Positions 23,514 through 31,700 of a stretch of DNA of 47,016 nucleotides are shown piece after piece. The stretch comes from a virus, in the IMG/VR virus record IMGVR_UViG_3300028840_000660, positions 1-47,016 of that record; one strand, written 5' to 3'. The position numbers and the translations under genes were made by a program. Below the pieces are notes generated by a model. That model made no database searches. It was given only the letters and a program-made list of their open reading frames with translations, and was not told the origin of the DNA. The stretch's first letter is position 1; each line of letters begins with the position of its first letter.

Positions 23514-25036
23514 TATGCACTATCCGCTATGACGATTGAGTTAGCAGCCGTGATCCACACAGCTACAGTGACGTTTGGCGTTGCCGCCCAGTTTGCATCG
23601 GTTGTTGCTGTCCAGGTCACAATGGAAGTAGCGATGGCCGCGCTTAACGTGACGGCTCCACCTGTATCTATACCGGACCCAAGTTCGGTTAGGGTTACGG
23701 TAGTTGCGTCACTGACGAAATGGTAGATGTGGGTTGATTGTTCCCCACTGGATGATCGGGCACTAACCGCCGCAATGCCAACTACCCCTCCGTCTGTGTG
23801 TGTGGTCGTGAAGAAGTCCACGGCTGAATCATCAGCAACGGCCCGTCGGCGGGCATAGTTCCAACCGCGTGCCAGTGTTAAATCCCCAGAATCCGCAATA
23901 CCAAAACCCAGCTGGCCGGTACACACGATCTTGCTTGGCCGGAACGTTCCATCGGAATCAATTGCAATCTGGTTAGCGTAGATCAGCTTACCATTCGGCG
24001 TACCGCCGTCGATGTCAGCATCGGTCAAGTTGTGCTGGTTACCAATGAAGGTACAGGTACTGTCCGTTACCGTTACAATGTAGTCACTGTCAGCACCCCG
24101 CCATCTGCAACTTACAAACACCGGGCTGTTCTCCGAACTGGCAAGAACCACGTTGTTCGTACAAACGCCGGATGTGGTTGTACCAAACCGGCAGCCGTTG
24201 AAGGTCGAGCAGTTTGTACCTGACCCCATTCGAACGTCGTACACGTTTGATTCAAAGTGTACTGACGAGCAAAGCAGGTTTTGGCACGAGGCCGACGCTC
24301 CACCGCTCTTGATGCCATAGTCCGAGTTTTCGATGTTGCAGGAATCTATGTGGGCGTGTATGCAAGCCCCTTCGAAGTCAATGGCGTTGTTTACTGCTGA
24401 ATTAAAGAAGCAACCTGGGCCGATGTTCAACGAACCGCCGGTACCTTTGACGCGTAGCAGATCATCTCCGCTGGTGGTAAGGTGCGTGTACGTCATGTGA
24501 AATGAGTAAGTGTCCACCACGATAGCCGCGCTACCAACATCGCTGATCAAGCAGTTGTGTACCCGTTGTTTGCTGTACCCATCGGCAAAATTCAGTGCCA
24601 CATCCGACCCGGCAGTACCCGGTCCGTCTATCTCCAGTCCTTCCACGATGACGTTGTTGGCTGACACAGAAATCATGTTGCCGGACGCGGTGGTATAAGT
24701 AATCGTCGAAGCGTTCCGGCCACAACCCAGGAGTCTTATACCAGCCGTTGTAATGGTAATGCCGCTGATCAGGTATGTACCGGGTGGGAATAAAACATCT
24801 CCACCGTCCGTCAAGCTGTCGATAGCCGCTTGTATTGCGGTCGTGTCGTCCGTAGCTCCGTTGCCGGTCGCTCCAAACGCCCTGACGTCGGCCCAAGGAG
24901 ATTTTGTTATGACGTCCGACGGCTTGATTGGGATGTCGTACCCACCATCAACGAGATCTTCGACGTCACCGGAGATGGCCGTCCAAGCGGTTTCAGAAGC
25001 CAAGGGACGGCGAACTTTTGTAATGTAGTCGGTCAT
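23513..25036 (-). CDS. Tailspike-like pectate-lyase-fold protein
   Basis: A 507-residue protein. Residues 49-90 contain VRAFGATGNGATDDTTAIQA followed by 'VLFPPGTYLI', the standard entry of phage tailspike right-handed beta-helices (pectate lyase superfamily, PF12708 type). The helix runs to about residue 370, with a C-terminal beta domain after that. Such proteins bind and often cleave capsular or LPS polysaccharide. No signal peptide is present, unlike the exported beta-helix at 13231-15138. Catalytic residues cannot be assigned from sequence alone. Confidence 0.8.
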   Translation of the reverse strand: MTDYITKVRRPLASETAWTAISGDVEDLVDGGYDIPIKPSDVITKSPWADVRAFGATGNGATDDTTAIQAAIDSLTDGGDVLFPPGTYLISGITITTAGIRLLGCGRNASTITYTTASGNMISVSANNVIVEGLEIDGPGTAGSDVALNFADGYSKQRVHNCLISDVGSAAIVVDTYSFHMTYTHLTTSGDDLLRVKGTGGSLNIGPGCFFNSAVNNAIDFEGACIHAHIDSCNIENSDYGIKSGGASASCQNLLCSSVHFESNVYDVRMGSGTNCSTFNGCRFGTTTSGVCTNNVVLASSENSPVFVSCRWRGADSDYIVTVTDSTCTFIGNQHNLTDADIDGGTPNGKLIYANQIAIDSDGTFRPSKIVCTGQLGFGIADSGDLTLARGWNYARRRAVADDSAVDFFTTTHTDGGVVGIAAVSARSSSGEQSTHIYHFVSDATTVTLTELGSGIDTGGAVTLSAAIATSIVTWTATTDANWAATPNVTVAVWITAANSIVIADSA

Positions 25037-25048
25037 TGGACAACCCTC

Positions 25049-25624
25049 CTACGCACTTGGTTCATAGTCGATGACAATAGTAAGGTCCGTTATCGGGACG
25101 GCTGCCAGTTCATCCTCAACTTGCAGGACGATTGCTTGTGAACGCGTCACAGTAGCCACCGTCTCCACAACGGTCATCTCGTTTGGTGTTTCGCCAGTGA
25201 CGGCGGTAGCGTTGGTGTACAAATAGGATATAATTGAATCGTCGCTGGAATTCAGAAGCTTAAAGTTGTAATAGTTGCTTGTGTCAGCGGCAATTGTGGT
25301 AGTTACCAGGACGGCAGCCCTTTGTACATCGATTGTAAATGGAGGACGCCATAGGGTGATGCGATCGTGCGGTCCATCATCCCAAACCCATATACCCGGC
25401 GACCCGTAGCCGTCGTCCAGCTTGACAAGCGTGTTGATGTTGTAGTCCTCACCGGCAATTGCGGTCAGATCGCTGGACATCGGCATTGCCCCGGTCATCA
25501 ATCGAGGATCCCAATCGCCACGAAGCCGCTGGTACTTCGTGCGGAACACGCCACGGGACACCGGAATGGCGATGCTATGCCGGTACTCCGTGACATCAGC
25601 ACATTTTACGATAAAATCAGTCAT
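25049..25624 (-). CDS. Virion-associated protein, unknown
   Basis: A 191-residue beta-rich protein. An early 'RLRGDWDPRLM' and 'ITLWRPPFTIDV' segment suggests a compact structural fold. It lies between the adaptor-like gene and the tailspike gene, with a 1-bp overlap upstream. Possibly a connector or spike-anchor protein. No family recognised. Confidence 0.5.
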   Translation of the reverse strand: MTDFIVKCADVTEYRHSIAIPVSRGVFRTKYQRLRGDWDPRLMTGAMPMSSDLTAIAGEDYNINTLVKLDDGYGSPGIWVWDDGPHDRITLWRPPFTIDVQRAAVLVTTTIAADTSNYYNFKLLNSSDDSIISYLYTNATAVTGETPNEMTVVETVATVTRSQAIVLQVEDELAAVPITDLTIVIDYEPSA

Positions 25625-26736
25625 CAGTCGTACTCCGTTACGCCGTAGCTGTCTGGTAGTTCAACCCTACCTTCTTCCCTTGGCCTAGCTGCAAACGACG
25701 CCATCGTGTATTCACGCTGCGGTGTCCACAGCTTCGTTAGTTCTATGCCGCTTTTCTGGGCAAAGCCGGTTGCGTACATGAAAGCACGTTCGATCTCCTG
25801 GCCTTCGGCTTCAATCATCAGCGCGTGCCACATTGTGAAGTACAGATACATGTCCTCGGCGTTGCGGTACGGTTTTAGCAAATGGTCAGTTTCGGCAAGG
25901 TCGTCTGGGTAGTAGCTATATTTGTAAATGAGGTTGTTGGTTGGCGACCATATCTCGTCGATAACGCCGCTGGTAACTTCCTCTCCGTCCGAATCGACCA
26001 GATCCCAGAACGAACCACCGTCGCCTTCTTCTTCTATTTCGGTGATTAGTCCGTAGGATCGGCTGAACGTCCATGTATGTGTTCCACCGTCGGTGGTGGT
26101 TCCGTTTGCTGTAGCAGATCCACCGCCAGTATCAGTGATTGGCTCGTTATCTGTAAAAGATCCAGGGTCAGTCTCAAAGTAGAGCTTTCCGTCGTATCCA
26201 TTCTGGTCGACGTATAGTATCTCTGCACTGGCTCCAGAACTTCCCCCTGTAGCAGTCTCTCCAATTGTGAAATCTTGCGTCTGAGCGTCAAAACTGACGT
26301 AATAGGGATCGACGATGGCATGTGGTACTCCACTGGTCGAATCCATTAAGAACCTGTCGCCGTCCGTGCCTGGGCATTTGTACAGCCAAAGTACGTGTTG
26401 TTTCTCAACGTCAAGCGTATACTCGTCAGGAACCCCCCGTTCATCCCGCCACGTATTGCTGACCTTTGCCCACGAACGAATGGAAGCAGGTTGTAATGGT
26501 TCGTTGTTGTATGTAACCCAGAGCAGCTTTCGAAGGGCCGAGTCGAGCGTGTATTTTGGTTTGTTCTTCTGGCCCCATAGCCAGCCGCGCTTGGTGAAAG
26601 CATCCAGCTGTTCCACAAGGACGCGGTTGCAGGAGTTGATGATCGTCAGGATCTGCGCCCTGGTAAGGTAGTTCGGGTTGGTTGTGTCTTCCGCAAGTTG
26701 TAGTAAAATGCGGTCAATTAGACTCGATACAAGCAT
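25624..26736 (-). CDS. Head-tail adaptor-like protein
   Basis: A 370-residue protein. The N-terminal 50 residues are helical (LIDRILLQLAED, YLTRAQILTIINSCNRVLVEQL), then 'TLDSALRKLLWVTYNNEPL' and a beta-rich middle, then a C-terminal helix near 320-345. This layout is seen in phage neck/adaptor proteins placed after the capsid genes. A Gly/Ser/Thr-rich insert near 160-220 resembles a small beta domain found in several virion proteins. Overlap with the upstream methyltransferase gene is 23 bp. Confidence 0.6.
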   Translation of the reverse strand: MLVSSLIDRILLQLAEDTTNPNYLTRAQILTIINSCNRVLVEQLDAFTKRGWLWGQKNKPKYTLDSALRKLLWVTYNNEPLQPASIRSWAKVSNTWRDERGVPDEYTLDVEKQHVLWLYKCPGTDGDRFLMDSTSGVPHAIVDPYYVSFDAQTQDFTIGETATGGSSGASAEILYVDQNGYDGKLYFETDPGSFTDNEPITDTGGGSATANGTTTDGGTHTWTFSRSYGLITEIEEEGDGGSFWDLVDSDGEEVTSGVIDEIWSPTNNLIYKYSYYPDDLAETDHLLKPYRNAEDMYLYFTMWHALMIEAEGQEIERAFMYATGFAQKSGIELTKLWTPQREYTMASFAARPREEGRVELPDSYGVTEYD

Positions 26737-27181
26737 CTTGTGGTTTCCTTACGTGTGCTTTGACGTACGGTCCAAACTGCGTCATGCCGACGGCATTGTA
26801 TTCCTGGGCTATTAAAACGTCCCACTTGTTGCAGTTGTACATACCGCCAAGCGGCTGATTGCGGTCGTAGTATATGAAACTGTTCACGTTCCAGAATGAT
26901 TTGTGCGTTGGATCCTGGAACGCGCCCATGCCGTTTGACGATGGGACGTCGATTTCTGCGGTCGAGCCGGGTTTCAGGCACCGGTATAGTTCATTCATTG
27001 TGTGTAATGGTTCTGGGAGGTGTTCAAATATATGTGAGGCACGGACCGAATCAAGGGAGGAAGACTTGAAAGGCCAGCCAGCAGTCAAGTCAGCGACCAC
27101 ATCCACACCGGGAAATGGACGTATATCGACGCCGACGTAACCGTCCGGCTTGCTCGATCCGCACCCCAACTCAACGTTCAT
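26714..27181 (-). CDS. SAM-dependent methyltransferase (class I, type 11-like)
   Basis: A 155-residue methyltransferase. Motif I ELGCGSS lies at residues 4-10, an acidic strand end follows (VGVDIRPF, residues 16-23), and 'IFEHLPEP' near residues 51-58 is the usual motif IV/EHL block. It is short for the fold, ending near the sixth strand. It overlaps the glycosyltransferase gene by 4 bp, so the pair may act on the same glycan, for example O-methylating a sugar. The substrate is not determined. Confidence 0.75.
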   Translation of the reverse strand: MNVELGCGSSKPDGYVGVDIRPFPGVDVVADLTAGWPFKSSSLDSVRASHIFEHLPEPLHTMNELYRCLKPGSTAEIDVPSSNGMGAFQDPTHKSFWNVNSFIYYDRNQPLGGMYNCNKWDVLIAQEYNAVGMTQFGPYVKAHVRKPQDACIESN

Positions 27182-27990
27182 AACATACCCCCCATCTTCT
27201 TTAGCTTCCGATGGAAACGGCGAACCGTATCCACGTTATAGCTGTCCACGTATATTGGATCGCATAGATGGCCGCAACAGATATTAAAATCCATTCCGAC
27301 CTTGTAATCTTCAATGTGTTCGGCGGCGCGTGTAAACCACCACGCATCTTCCGTGTGGCCGTGTCCGGTATAAAACCAGGGATAGGGTACATTTTTGAAG
27401 TCCTCGACACGGAACAGGGTGCAACCGCATCCCACGCCGCTGACGCGATGGCGAAGGACGTTGTCTTTGTCGACGTGTTTCTTGTATTCGTTCCAGCTGT
27501 ACAGCCGCATGTGGTGTTTGCCGTTCTCACCGGCCCATCGAAAGACCATTGGATTAAATGGATAGCCACGGACGAAGTATCCGGCAGAGATGGCGTTGAA
27601 CTCTTCCATGCGGGGAAGCAAGCGACCGAGGACGTCCCGGTCGTTTACCGTGTCATCGTCGAAGAAATACAGGTAGTCGAAGCCGCCGGAGATGGCGAAC
27701 TTGACGGCGTTGTTCCGGCTGTCTGCAATCGAAGCCCGTCGCAGCGTAATGAACGAAAAGCTGTAGTCAGGATGGTCCCGTCCCAACTGATAGAAGTTAA
27801 TACAGTGCGTTGCGTGGGACTCGTTGGGAATCATCGTAAGCGTCAGCGAAGCAACAAGCACCTTTTTCTTGCCGGGATCGGGACGCTTACCAAATTCTTC
27901 GTTCACATAGGCTGCAAATCCTTCGTCTATCTCGACTAGCTTTTCGCCCGGCCTGATTGCGTCTGCTGGGTGGCGCTTTTTCTTAGCCAT
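27178..27990 (-). CDS. GT-A glycosyltransferase, copy 1
   Basis: A 270-residue glycosyltransferase-like protein with a DDD motif at 111-113 after 'GGFDYLYFF', the block FVRGYPFNPMVFRW, GCGCTLFR and a TEDAWWF segment, and a Cys-containing C-terminus. It is paralogous to the gene at 19918-20721. It begins 55 bp inside the preceding zinc-ribbon gene and overlaps the methyltransferase gene by 4 bp. Its place inside the virion operon suggests modification of a virion protein or of host surface sugar late in infection. Confidence 0.8.
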   Translation of the reverse strand: MAKKKRHPADAIRPGEKLVEIDEGFAAYVNEEFGKRPDPGKKKVLVASLTLTMIPNESHATHCINFYQLGRDHPDYSFSFITLRRASIADSRNNAVKFAISGGFDYLYFFDDDTVNDRDVLGRLLPRMEEFNAISAGYFVRGYPFNPMVFRWAGENGKHHMRLYSWNEYKKHVDKDNVLRHRVSGVGCGCTLFRVEDFKNVPYPWFYTGHGHTEDAWWFTRAAEHIEDYKVGMDFNICCGHLCDPIYVDSYNVDTVRRFHRKLKKMGGML

Positions 27991-28220
27991 ATTTCACCTG
28001 TACGGAGCAGTAGCAAGTACGCCTTAAACATTTGCATACGCGTTTTGGGATAATAGGCGACGGAGCCGATAGAGCCACACTTTGGACAGAACCCGTGACG
28101 CATCTTTTGACCCTCTGTAAGGATCTTGCCGCATCCAGGGTAACCGAAGTTACCGCAGCGGTATAGTTGGATTTGATCTTCGGGTGTCCCTGAGTATGCC
28201 CCCACGACCCCGTCTCCCAT
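27936..28220 (-). CDS. Small zinc-ribbon protein
   Basis: A 94-residue protein. A CGNFGYPGCGK segment around residues 22-32 and a CPKCG knuckle around 45-49 make one zinc ribbon; the tail is basic and helical. The start ATG 28220 has only a weak ribosome-binding site. The last 55 bp overlap the glycosyltransferase gene. Small zinc-ribbon proteins after capsid genes are common in uncultured phages; function unknown. Confidence 0.62.
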   Translation of the reverse strand: MGDGVVGAYSGTPEDQIQLYRCGNFGYPGCGKILTEGQKMRHGFCPKCGSIGSVAYYPKTRMQMFKAYLLLLRTGEIWLRKSATQQTQSGRAKS

Positions 28221-28235
28221 TAGCTAAAGGTTGTG

Positions 28236-28709
28236 CTACATGCAGCGTACGAAGCACTTCGTTGTCGTGGTCGACAGCGAAGATGCACCACCAGACGCTA
28301 CCGCTTCGGCGGCCACAAGCATCGGTGGACACGCCCCAGCGTTTGATGCGGTTTCGAGTACGGCACCACCAGCCACGGCGTAGGACAGACAGCTTGACGC
28401 GCTGTGAATGTCAAGGACGTCGCCGACCGCCACGCCATCGTTGGACGCGGAACCCAGCCGGAGAATCCTGGCATTCGTCGCCAGCCCGTAGCAAATGACT
28501 TCGCCCTTCTCACCAGCGGCAATCGCGGCAGGGGCAATACCACAGGTCAATGCGGCTCTGGTCCCATGCGCGTTGTCAACAGACAGCCCGTCCTCTGTAC
28601 CGTCCATTTCCCACTGGAGGACTTCACCAGCGACAACTGCGGTAGCCGCCCTGACAGTAATCGTACCGTACTCTGCACCTGTGTTGACGATAGTTTTGAA
28701 TCTCGGCAT
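28236..28709 (-). CDS. Putative head decoration protein
   Basis: A 157-residue, Ala/Gly/Val/Ser-rich beta protein directly downstream of the capsid gene. Alternating short strands ('TITVRAATAVVAGEVLQW', 'EVICYGLATNARI') resemble DUF2190-like and other capsid-binding decoration proteins. AAGGAG lies just upstream of ATG 28709. Assignment rests on position and composition. Confidence 0.55.
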   Translation of the reverse strand: MPRFKTIVNTGAEYGTITVRAATAVVAGEVLQWEMDGTEDGLSVDNAHGTRAALTCGIAPAAIAAGEKGEVICYGLATNARILRLGSASNDGVAVGDVLDIHSASSCLSYAVAGGAVLETASNAGACPPMLVAAEAVASGGASSLSTTTTKCFVRCM

Positions 28710-28764
28710 AACCCTACTCCTTTTGACGGTTTTCCTGAAGCACCGACAGGTTCGTGTTCAACTA

Positions 28765-29643
28765 CTAGGTGATCTCCGTAATGTTCCCGTACGCGATAAC
28801 GCCGTGCTTGGAACGTTTGGAGGTCGTCAGGTTGCCCATCCACAGGATCAACGCGGCCTCGGTGTCCTGGTTGACCGGTCGCTGGAAAGGGGTTCGGATG
28901 AAGTTCGTTTGGCTGTCGATGTACAGCTGGATAAAGTTCAGGTTTAGGAAGATAAACCCAGCGTACGTCAGCAATCCGTTGGCCGCCGTGATCGAGTTGG
29001 TGGTGTAGGCTTCGTCCCAGAACAGGGTCAGGTTGCGGAACTGGATGTTGTCGAAGCCCATCTTCGCCATTTCGGGGTCACGGTAAATCTGCCTCGTGGC
29101 CATGTAGTTCTCATAACCCATGTATCCGGCGAGGCTTGCGAAGCCGAAGTTAGGAGGACCACCCGTACCCTTGCTGCACCACGCGTAGACTTGGCGCATC
29201 TTGACGGGGCCGGTCGCCAGCGTTGGCGCGTCGCTGTCGTCGATCCAGGTAAGTGCCGTACCCGCATCGTCGCCGACCTTGTTCTGCCACCATGTGTAGG
29301 TTGAAGTGTCGATCTCGCCAACGTCGTAGCTGTCTGACGCTTCGGCTACGATCGCACCCAGGCCAGCCATTTGCTTCGTGCTGGATTCCTGAGTTCTGTT
29401 GTACCGGCCCGTGCTGTACAGCGAACTGTTCATCTCTTCGAACAGGGACATCTCGGCCTGTTTGATCTTGGCAGAGATTAGGTTGATCAGCTGGGAACGG
29501 CCACTGTTCATTCGCCGGGTCTTCCTGTCGATTGATACGGATGCGGCCAGCTGCGCCCACGGATACCGGGCCGCCGTGATACCTTCCTGGACGGCGACGT
29601 CGATGGTGTCGTCAGCTTCGTACCAACCGGTCGTGAGGTTTTT
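28765..29643 (-). CDS. Major capsid protein, exon 2 (C-terminal 292 residues)
   Basis: Exon 2 of the HK97-fold-type major capsid gene. It begins at 29643, the base after the intron's terminal G, with codons for K-N-L-T-T-G-W. Joined to exon 1 it gives a 353-residue protein in which the junction reads ...PLMYG/KNLTTGWYEADD..., a continuous pattern typical of this capsid family (MYG-K-N-T-T near the N-terminal arm end, then a DTIDV strand and EGITAARY). An ORF caller would start this exon at TTG 29646, inside the intron; that start has no ribosome-binding site and gives a capsid lacking its first 61 residues. Translation presumably occurs from spliced mRNA. Confidence 0.85.
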   Translation of the reverse strand, partial: KNLTTGWYEADDTIDVAVQEGITAARYPWAQLAASVSIDRKTRRMNSGRSQLINLISAKIKQAEMSLFEEMNSSLYSTGRYNRTQESSTKQMAGLGAIVAEASDSYDVGEIDTSTYTWWQNKVGDDAGTALTWIDDSDAPTLATGPVKMRQVYAWCSKGTGGPPNFGFASLAGYMGYENYMATRQIYRDPEMAKMGFDNIQFRNLTLFWDEAYTTNSITAANGLLTYAGFIFLNLNFIQLYIDSQTNFIRTPFQRPVNQDTEAALILWMGNLTTSKRSKHGVIAYGNITEIT

Positions 29644-30281
29644 CAAAACCGCTACACTTTCATGCAGCGCTGGACTCTACCTTCGTGTTCTCTGCAAACA
29701 CGCCCAATGTCGAGTCTCTGAGGCTTTGGCTGAGTTTGTATCCATTCAAGTCGCGCATGGATTGGGCAAATGAAAACTCTTTTGCTCCGTACGGCGTTCC
29801 ATGAGGCATTGAAAGCCTATGCTCGCAGAATTCTAGTAGCTTCTCTGCGGCCTTACGCTTCCTTGATAACGTCATATATGGGATGATTTGTGGGAGAAGC
29901 TTTACACAACGCTTCATGCCGATTACGGCTACCTCCAGTTGGTCTTTCTTCCGCTCATCGTTTATGCGAGAAGGACGCTTCCGAACGTACAAAGTACCAA
30001 CACCCAGAGACTTTATGATACTGCCAGCACGTTCAATCAACTCAAAGTCCGTCCCTGCTACGGAGAATTGTGGACGAAGGGTTGGTTTCTGGCGTTTGTA
30101 CTGTTGCCGCGCCAGATGAAAACAGCCTTCGCCCTCTATGAATCCAACCAACCATCCCATATCAAACTCTGCCTTTGCCTGCTGATTGTCCATTGTTTCA
30201 TCCATTTAATTTTTACCTTATCAGTATAAATGGCTTTAGGAGTTTCCAGCATTTTCCTGGGTTTTAGTACGGCAAAAATCT
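29644..30281 (-). mobile_element. Group I intron in the major capsid gene
   Basis: A 638-bp intervening sequence. The 5' splice site follows GGT at 30284-30282: exon GUACGGU pairs with intron GCCGUAC (30273-30267) in seven base pairs ending in the diagnostic U-G wobble, with an 8-nt loop (P1). The intron ends in G (29644) and exon 2 starts AAAAACC, which can pair with the UUUUU just 5' of the guide (P10). Core-like segments are GGAAACTCCTAAAGCC near 30247-30232, a candidate P7 (GACTC 29716-29712 with GAGTC 29677-29673) and a perfect P8-like hairpin (CGTGTT 29702-29697, AACACG 29689-29684). It carries a homing endonuclease gene, so it should be mobile. Confidence 0.87.
29660..30205 (-). CDS. 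Intron-encoded LAGLIDADG homing endonuclease
   Basis: A 181-residue protein with one LAGLIDADG helix at about residues 17-28 (GWLVGFIEGEGCF), so it should act as a homodimer. The rest fits the LAGLIDADG_1 fold: 'FSVAGTDFELIERAGSIIKSLGVG' after the first strand and 'LEVAVIGMKRCVKLLPQII' in the second half. It would cut intronless copies of the capsid gene near the insertion site and drive intron spread; it may also help splicing as a maturase. The gene lies wholly inside the intron. Its last 20 or so codons overlap the proposed P7/P8 core elements. ATG 30205 or the ATG four codons later could be the start. Confidence 0.88.
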   Translation of the reverse strand: MDETMDNQQAKAEFDMGWLVGFIEGEGCFHLARQQYKRQKPTLRPQFSVAGTDFELIERAGSIIKSLGVGTLYVRKRPSRINDERKKDQLEVAVIGMKRCVKLLPQIIPYMTLSRKRKAAEKLLEFCEHRLSMPHGTPYGAKEFSFAQSMRDLNGYKLSQSLRDSTLGVFAENTKVESSAA

Positions 30282-30464
30282 ACCGTACATCAGCGGTACA
30301 ATGATGGATGCACCACCATCCTGGTACTTTACTGCATCCGATTTCCTCAACTTGAAGAAAAGCGGATTCCCCTTGAAGATATTGTCTTCCAACGTCGGTC
30401 GGTAGTAATCCAACGTTGTCGACAATACCTGATCAAAGGTTCTGGTTTCTGATACAATGCTCAT
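30282..30464 (-). CDS. Major capsid protein, exon 1 (N-terminal 61 residues)
   Basis: Exon 1 encodes residues 1-61, from ATG 30464 to the Gly codon GGT ending at 30282. It covers the N-terminal arm: TLDYYRPTLEDNIFKGNPLF, a Lys-rich turn and 'GASIIVPLMYG'. Read without splicing, the frame continues five codons into the intron and stops at TAA (30266-30264), so an unspliced transcript gives only a 66-residue fragment. The gap to the scaffold gene upstream is 12 bp and contains a GGGAGAG ribosome-binding site. Confidence 0.87.
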
Positions 30465-30476
30465 CGCACTCTCCCG

Positions 30477-31547
30477 TTAAATCATGCTTTCGTCCACGAT
30501 TGCGTCAAAGGCCCGTGCTGCGGCTTCCTCTGCGGAAGGCGTTTCGGTCTTGACTGGCGTCATAGCTGGAGAGCTTCGACCAATTGATGCCACTTTTGCT
30601 GCCCGTCGTGCAGCGCTGGATGCTTTCTTTGGGGCAACTCGCGGCGGTGTTGGCTGTTCAGGCTGCGCTGATGGCGGTTGCTGTTGATTGTATGCCCCCA
30701 TCTCGTCGGCCATCGGCGTTGACTGTGGAATCATCCTGTCGGCAAGTACGTAAGCTTCGGCGTCTGACATGCCGGAATAACGAACTTTGACTTCCGTCAT
30801 GGTGCCTTTCAATTCATCCCATCTGGGATACATTGGCTTACCGTCGGCATCGACAGTGTTCTTCGTCAGGTGTTCCGTAAGCTGGTCCTTGAACTGAGCC
30901 ATATCGTTCATGCCGCTTGCGATATTCTCCAGACCGCTTGCTCGGAGCTTTTCCGTGACGACACTCTCCACGAACAACCTTACTCTGTCCTCTTCTGTCA
31001 ATTGATCTTCGGGCTTGTCCGGTTTCGGCGTTTCGATGTGCAACGAAAACCGGTTCTCCTGCTGTTGTGGCGTTGACGCCGCTTCTGTCTTTCCCAACAA
31101 CCTCGCCGCAGCCTGTTCAGGGTTCGCCTTGATCCATTCCATAGCGGCAGCCGCTTGTTTTAGCTGCTGGTTCTCCGCTATTACTTCTTGGAATCGGTCG
31201 TACGGAACCGTGGTAGGAAGGTCTTCTTTAACGTCGTCACCTTCGCTCGACGCGTCCTCCGGCGGCTGCTCTTCCTCCGAAGGCTTGTCTGGGGTTTCTT
31301 CCTCGATTTCTACTTCGGCCTCTTCCTCTTCGGTCGCACCCAGTGCGGCCATTTCTTCCTCGGTAAGCGCAGTACTTTGGTGTACTGGTCCGAAGCCCTT
31401 GTCCACGATGGGAAGTGGAGGATCAACCTCGTCCGTCAACATGTCGGCGCTTGGCTGCACAAACGACTCTATTGGCGCATCGAGATTGGTTGTCTCCATG
31501 TTCCCCTCGGGTACGGTCCCTTCGGGTGCTTGCGTCGGATCTACCAT
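30477..31547 (-). CDS. Scaffolding-like protein
   Basis: A 356-residue protein. The first 110 residues are very acidic (runs of Glu/Asp at 70-105), followed by a helical coiled-coil segment (about 115-140) and a Pro/Gln/Ala-rich region, ending in a helical basic-then-acidic tail. This charge layout and its place immediately upstream of the capsid gene match head scaffolding proteins that guide procapsid assembly. No protease motif is visible. Confidence 0.7.
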   Translation of the reverse strand: MVDPTQAPEGTVPEGNMETTNLDAPIESFVQPSADMLTDEVDPPLPIVDKGFGPVHQSTALTEEEMAALGATEEEEAEVEIEEETPDKPSEEEQPPEDASSEGDDVKEDLPTTVPYDRFQEVIAENQQLKQAAAAMEWIKANPEQAAARLLGKTEAASTPQQQENRFSLHIETPKPDKPEDQLTEEDRVRLFVESVVTEKLRASGLENIASGMNDMAQFKDQLTEHLTKNTVDADGKPMYPRWDELKGTMTEVKVRYSGMSDAEAYVLADRMIPQSTPMADEMGAYNQQQPPSAQPEQPTPPRVAPKKASSAARRAAKVASIGRSSPAMTPVKTETPSAEEAAARAFDAIVDESMI

Positions 31548-31556
31548 TGTTTCCCC

Positions 31557-31700
31557 CTACGTTGGCTTCCAGCCGTGTTTAAGTCCTCGCAACAGACTTA
31601 GCTGCCGCTTGGCACTGTCGACCGTTTCAGCGGTCGATTTGACGTGCCACTTGCCGTCTTTCTTGACGTATATGGTTTTGCCTACTCGTTTGTATGGCAT
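31557..31700 (-). CDS. Small basic protein (47 residues)
   Basis: Too short to be called by many gene finders. ATG 31700 overlaps the upstream stop in TAATG, and the stop lies 9 bp before the scaffold gene. The product is basic: it begins MPYKRVGKTIYVKKDGKW and ends with a SAKRQLSLLRGLKHG helix. Very similar short 'MPYK..GKTVYVK..GKW' proteins occur in many phages. Function unknown. Confidence 0.62.
   Translation of the reverse strand: MPYKRVGKTIYVKKDGKWHVKSTAETVDSAKRQLSLLRGLKHGWKPT

Noticed and set aside
28765-29646. Stand-alone 293-residue capsid gene starting at TTG 29646
   Set aside because: The TTG lies in the last three bases of the intron, has no ribosome-binding site, and would remove the N-terminal arm that exon 1 supplies.
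29644-30281. Intein in the capsid gene
   Set aside because: The frame is closed on both sides by stop codons, the endonuclease has its own start, and no intein end motifs (Cys/Ser at the start, His-Asn at the end) are present. The RNA pairings fit a group I intron.
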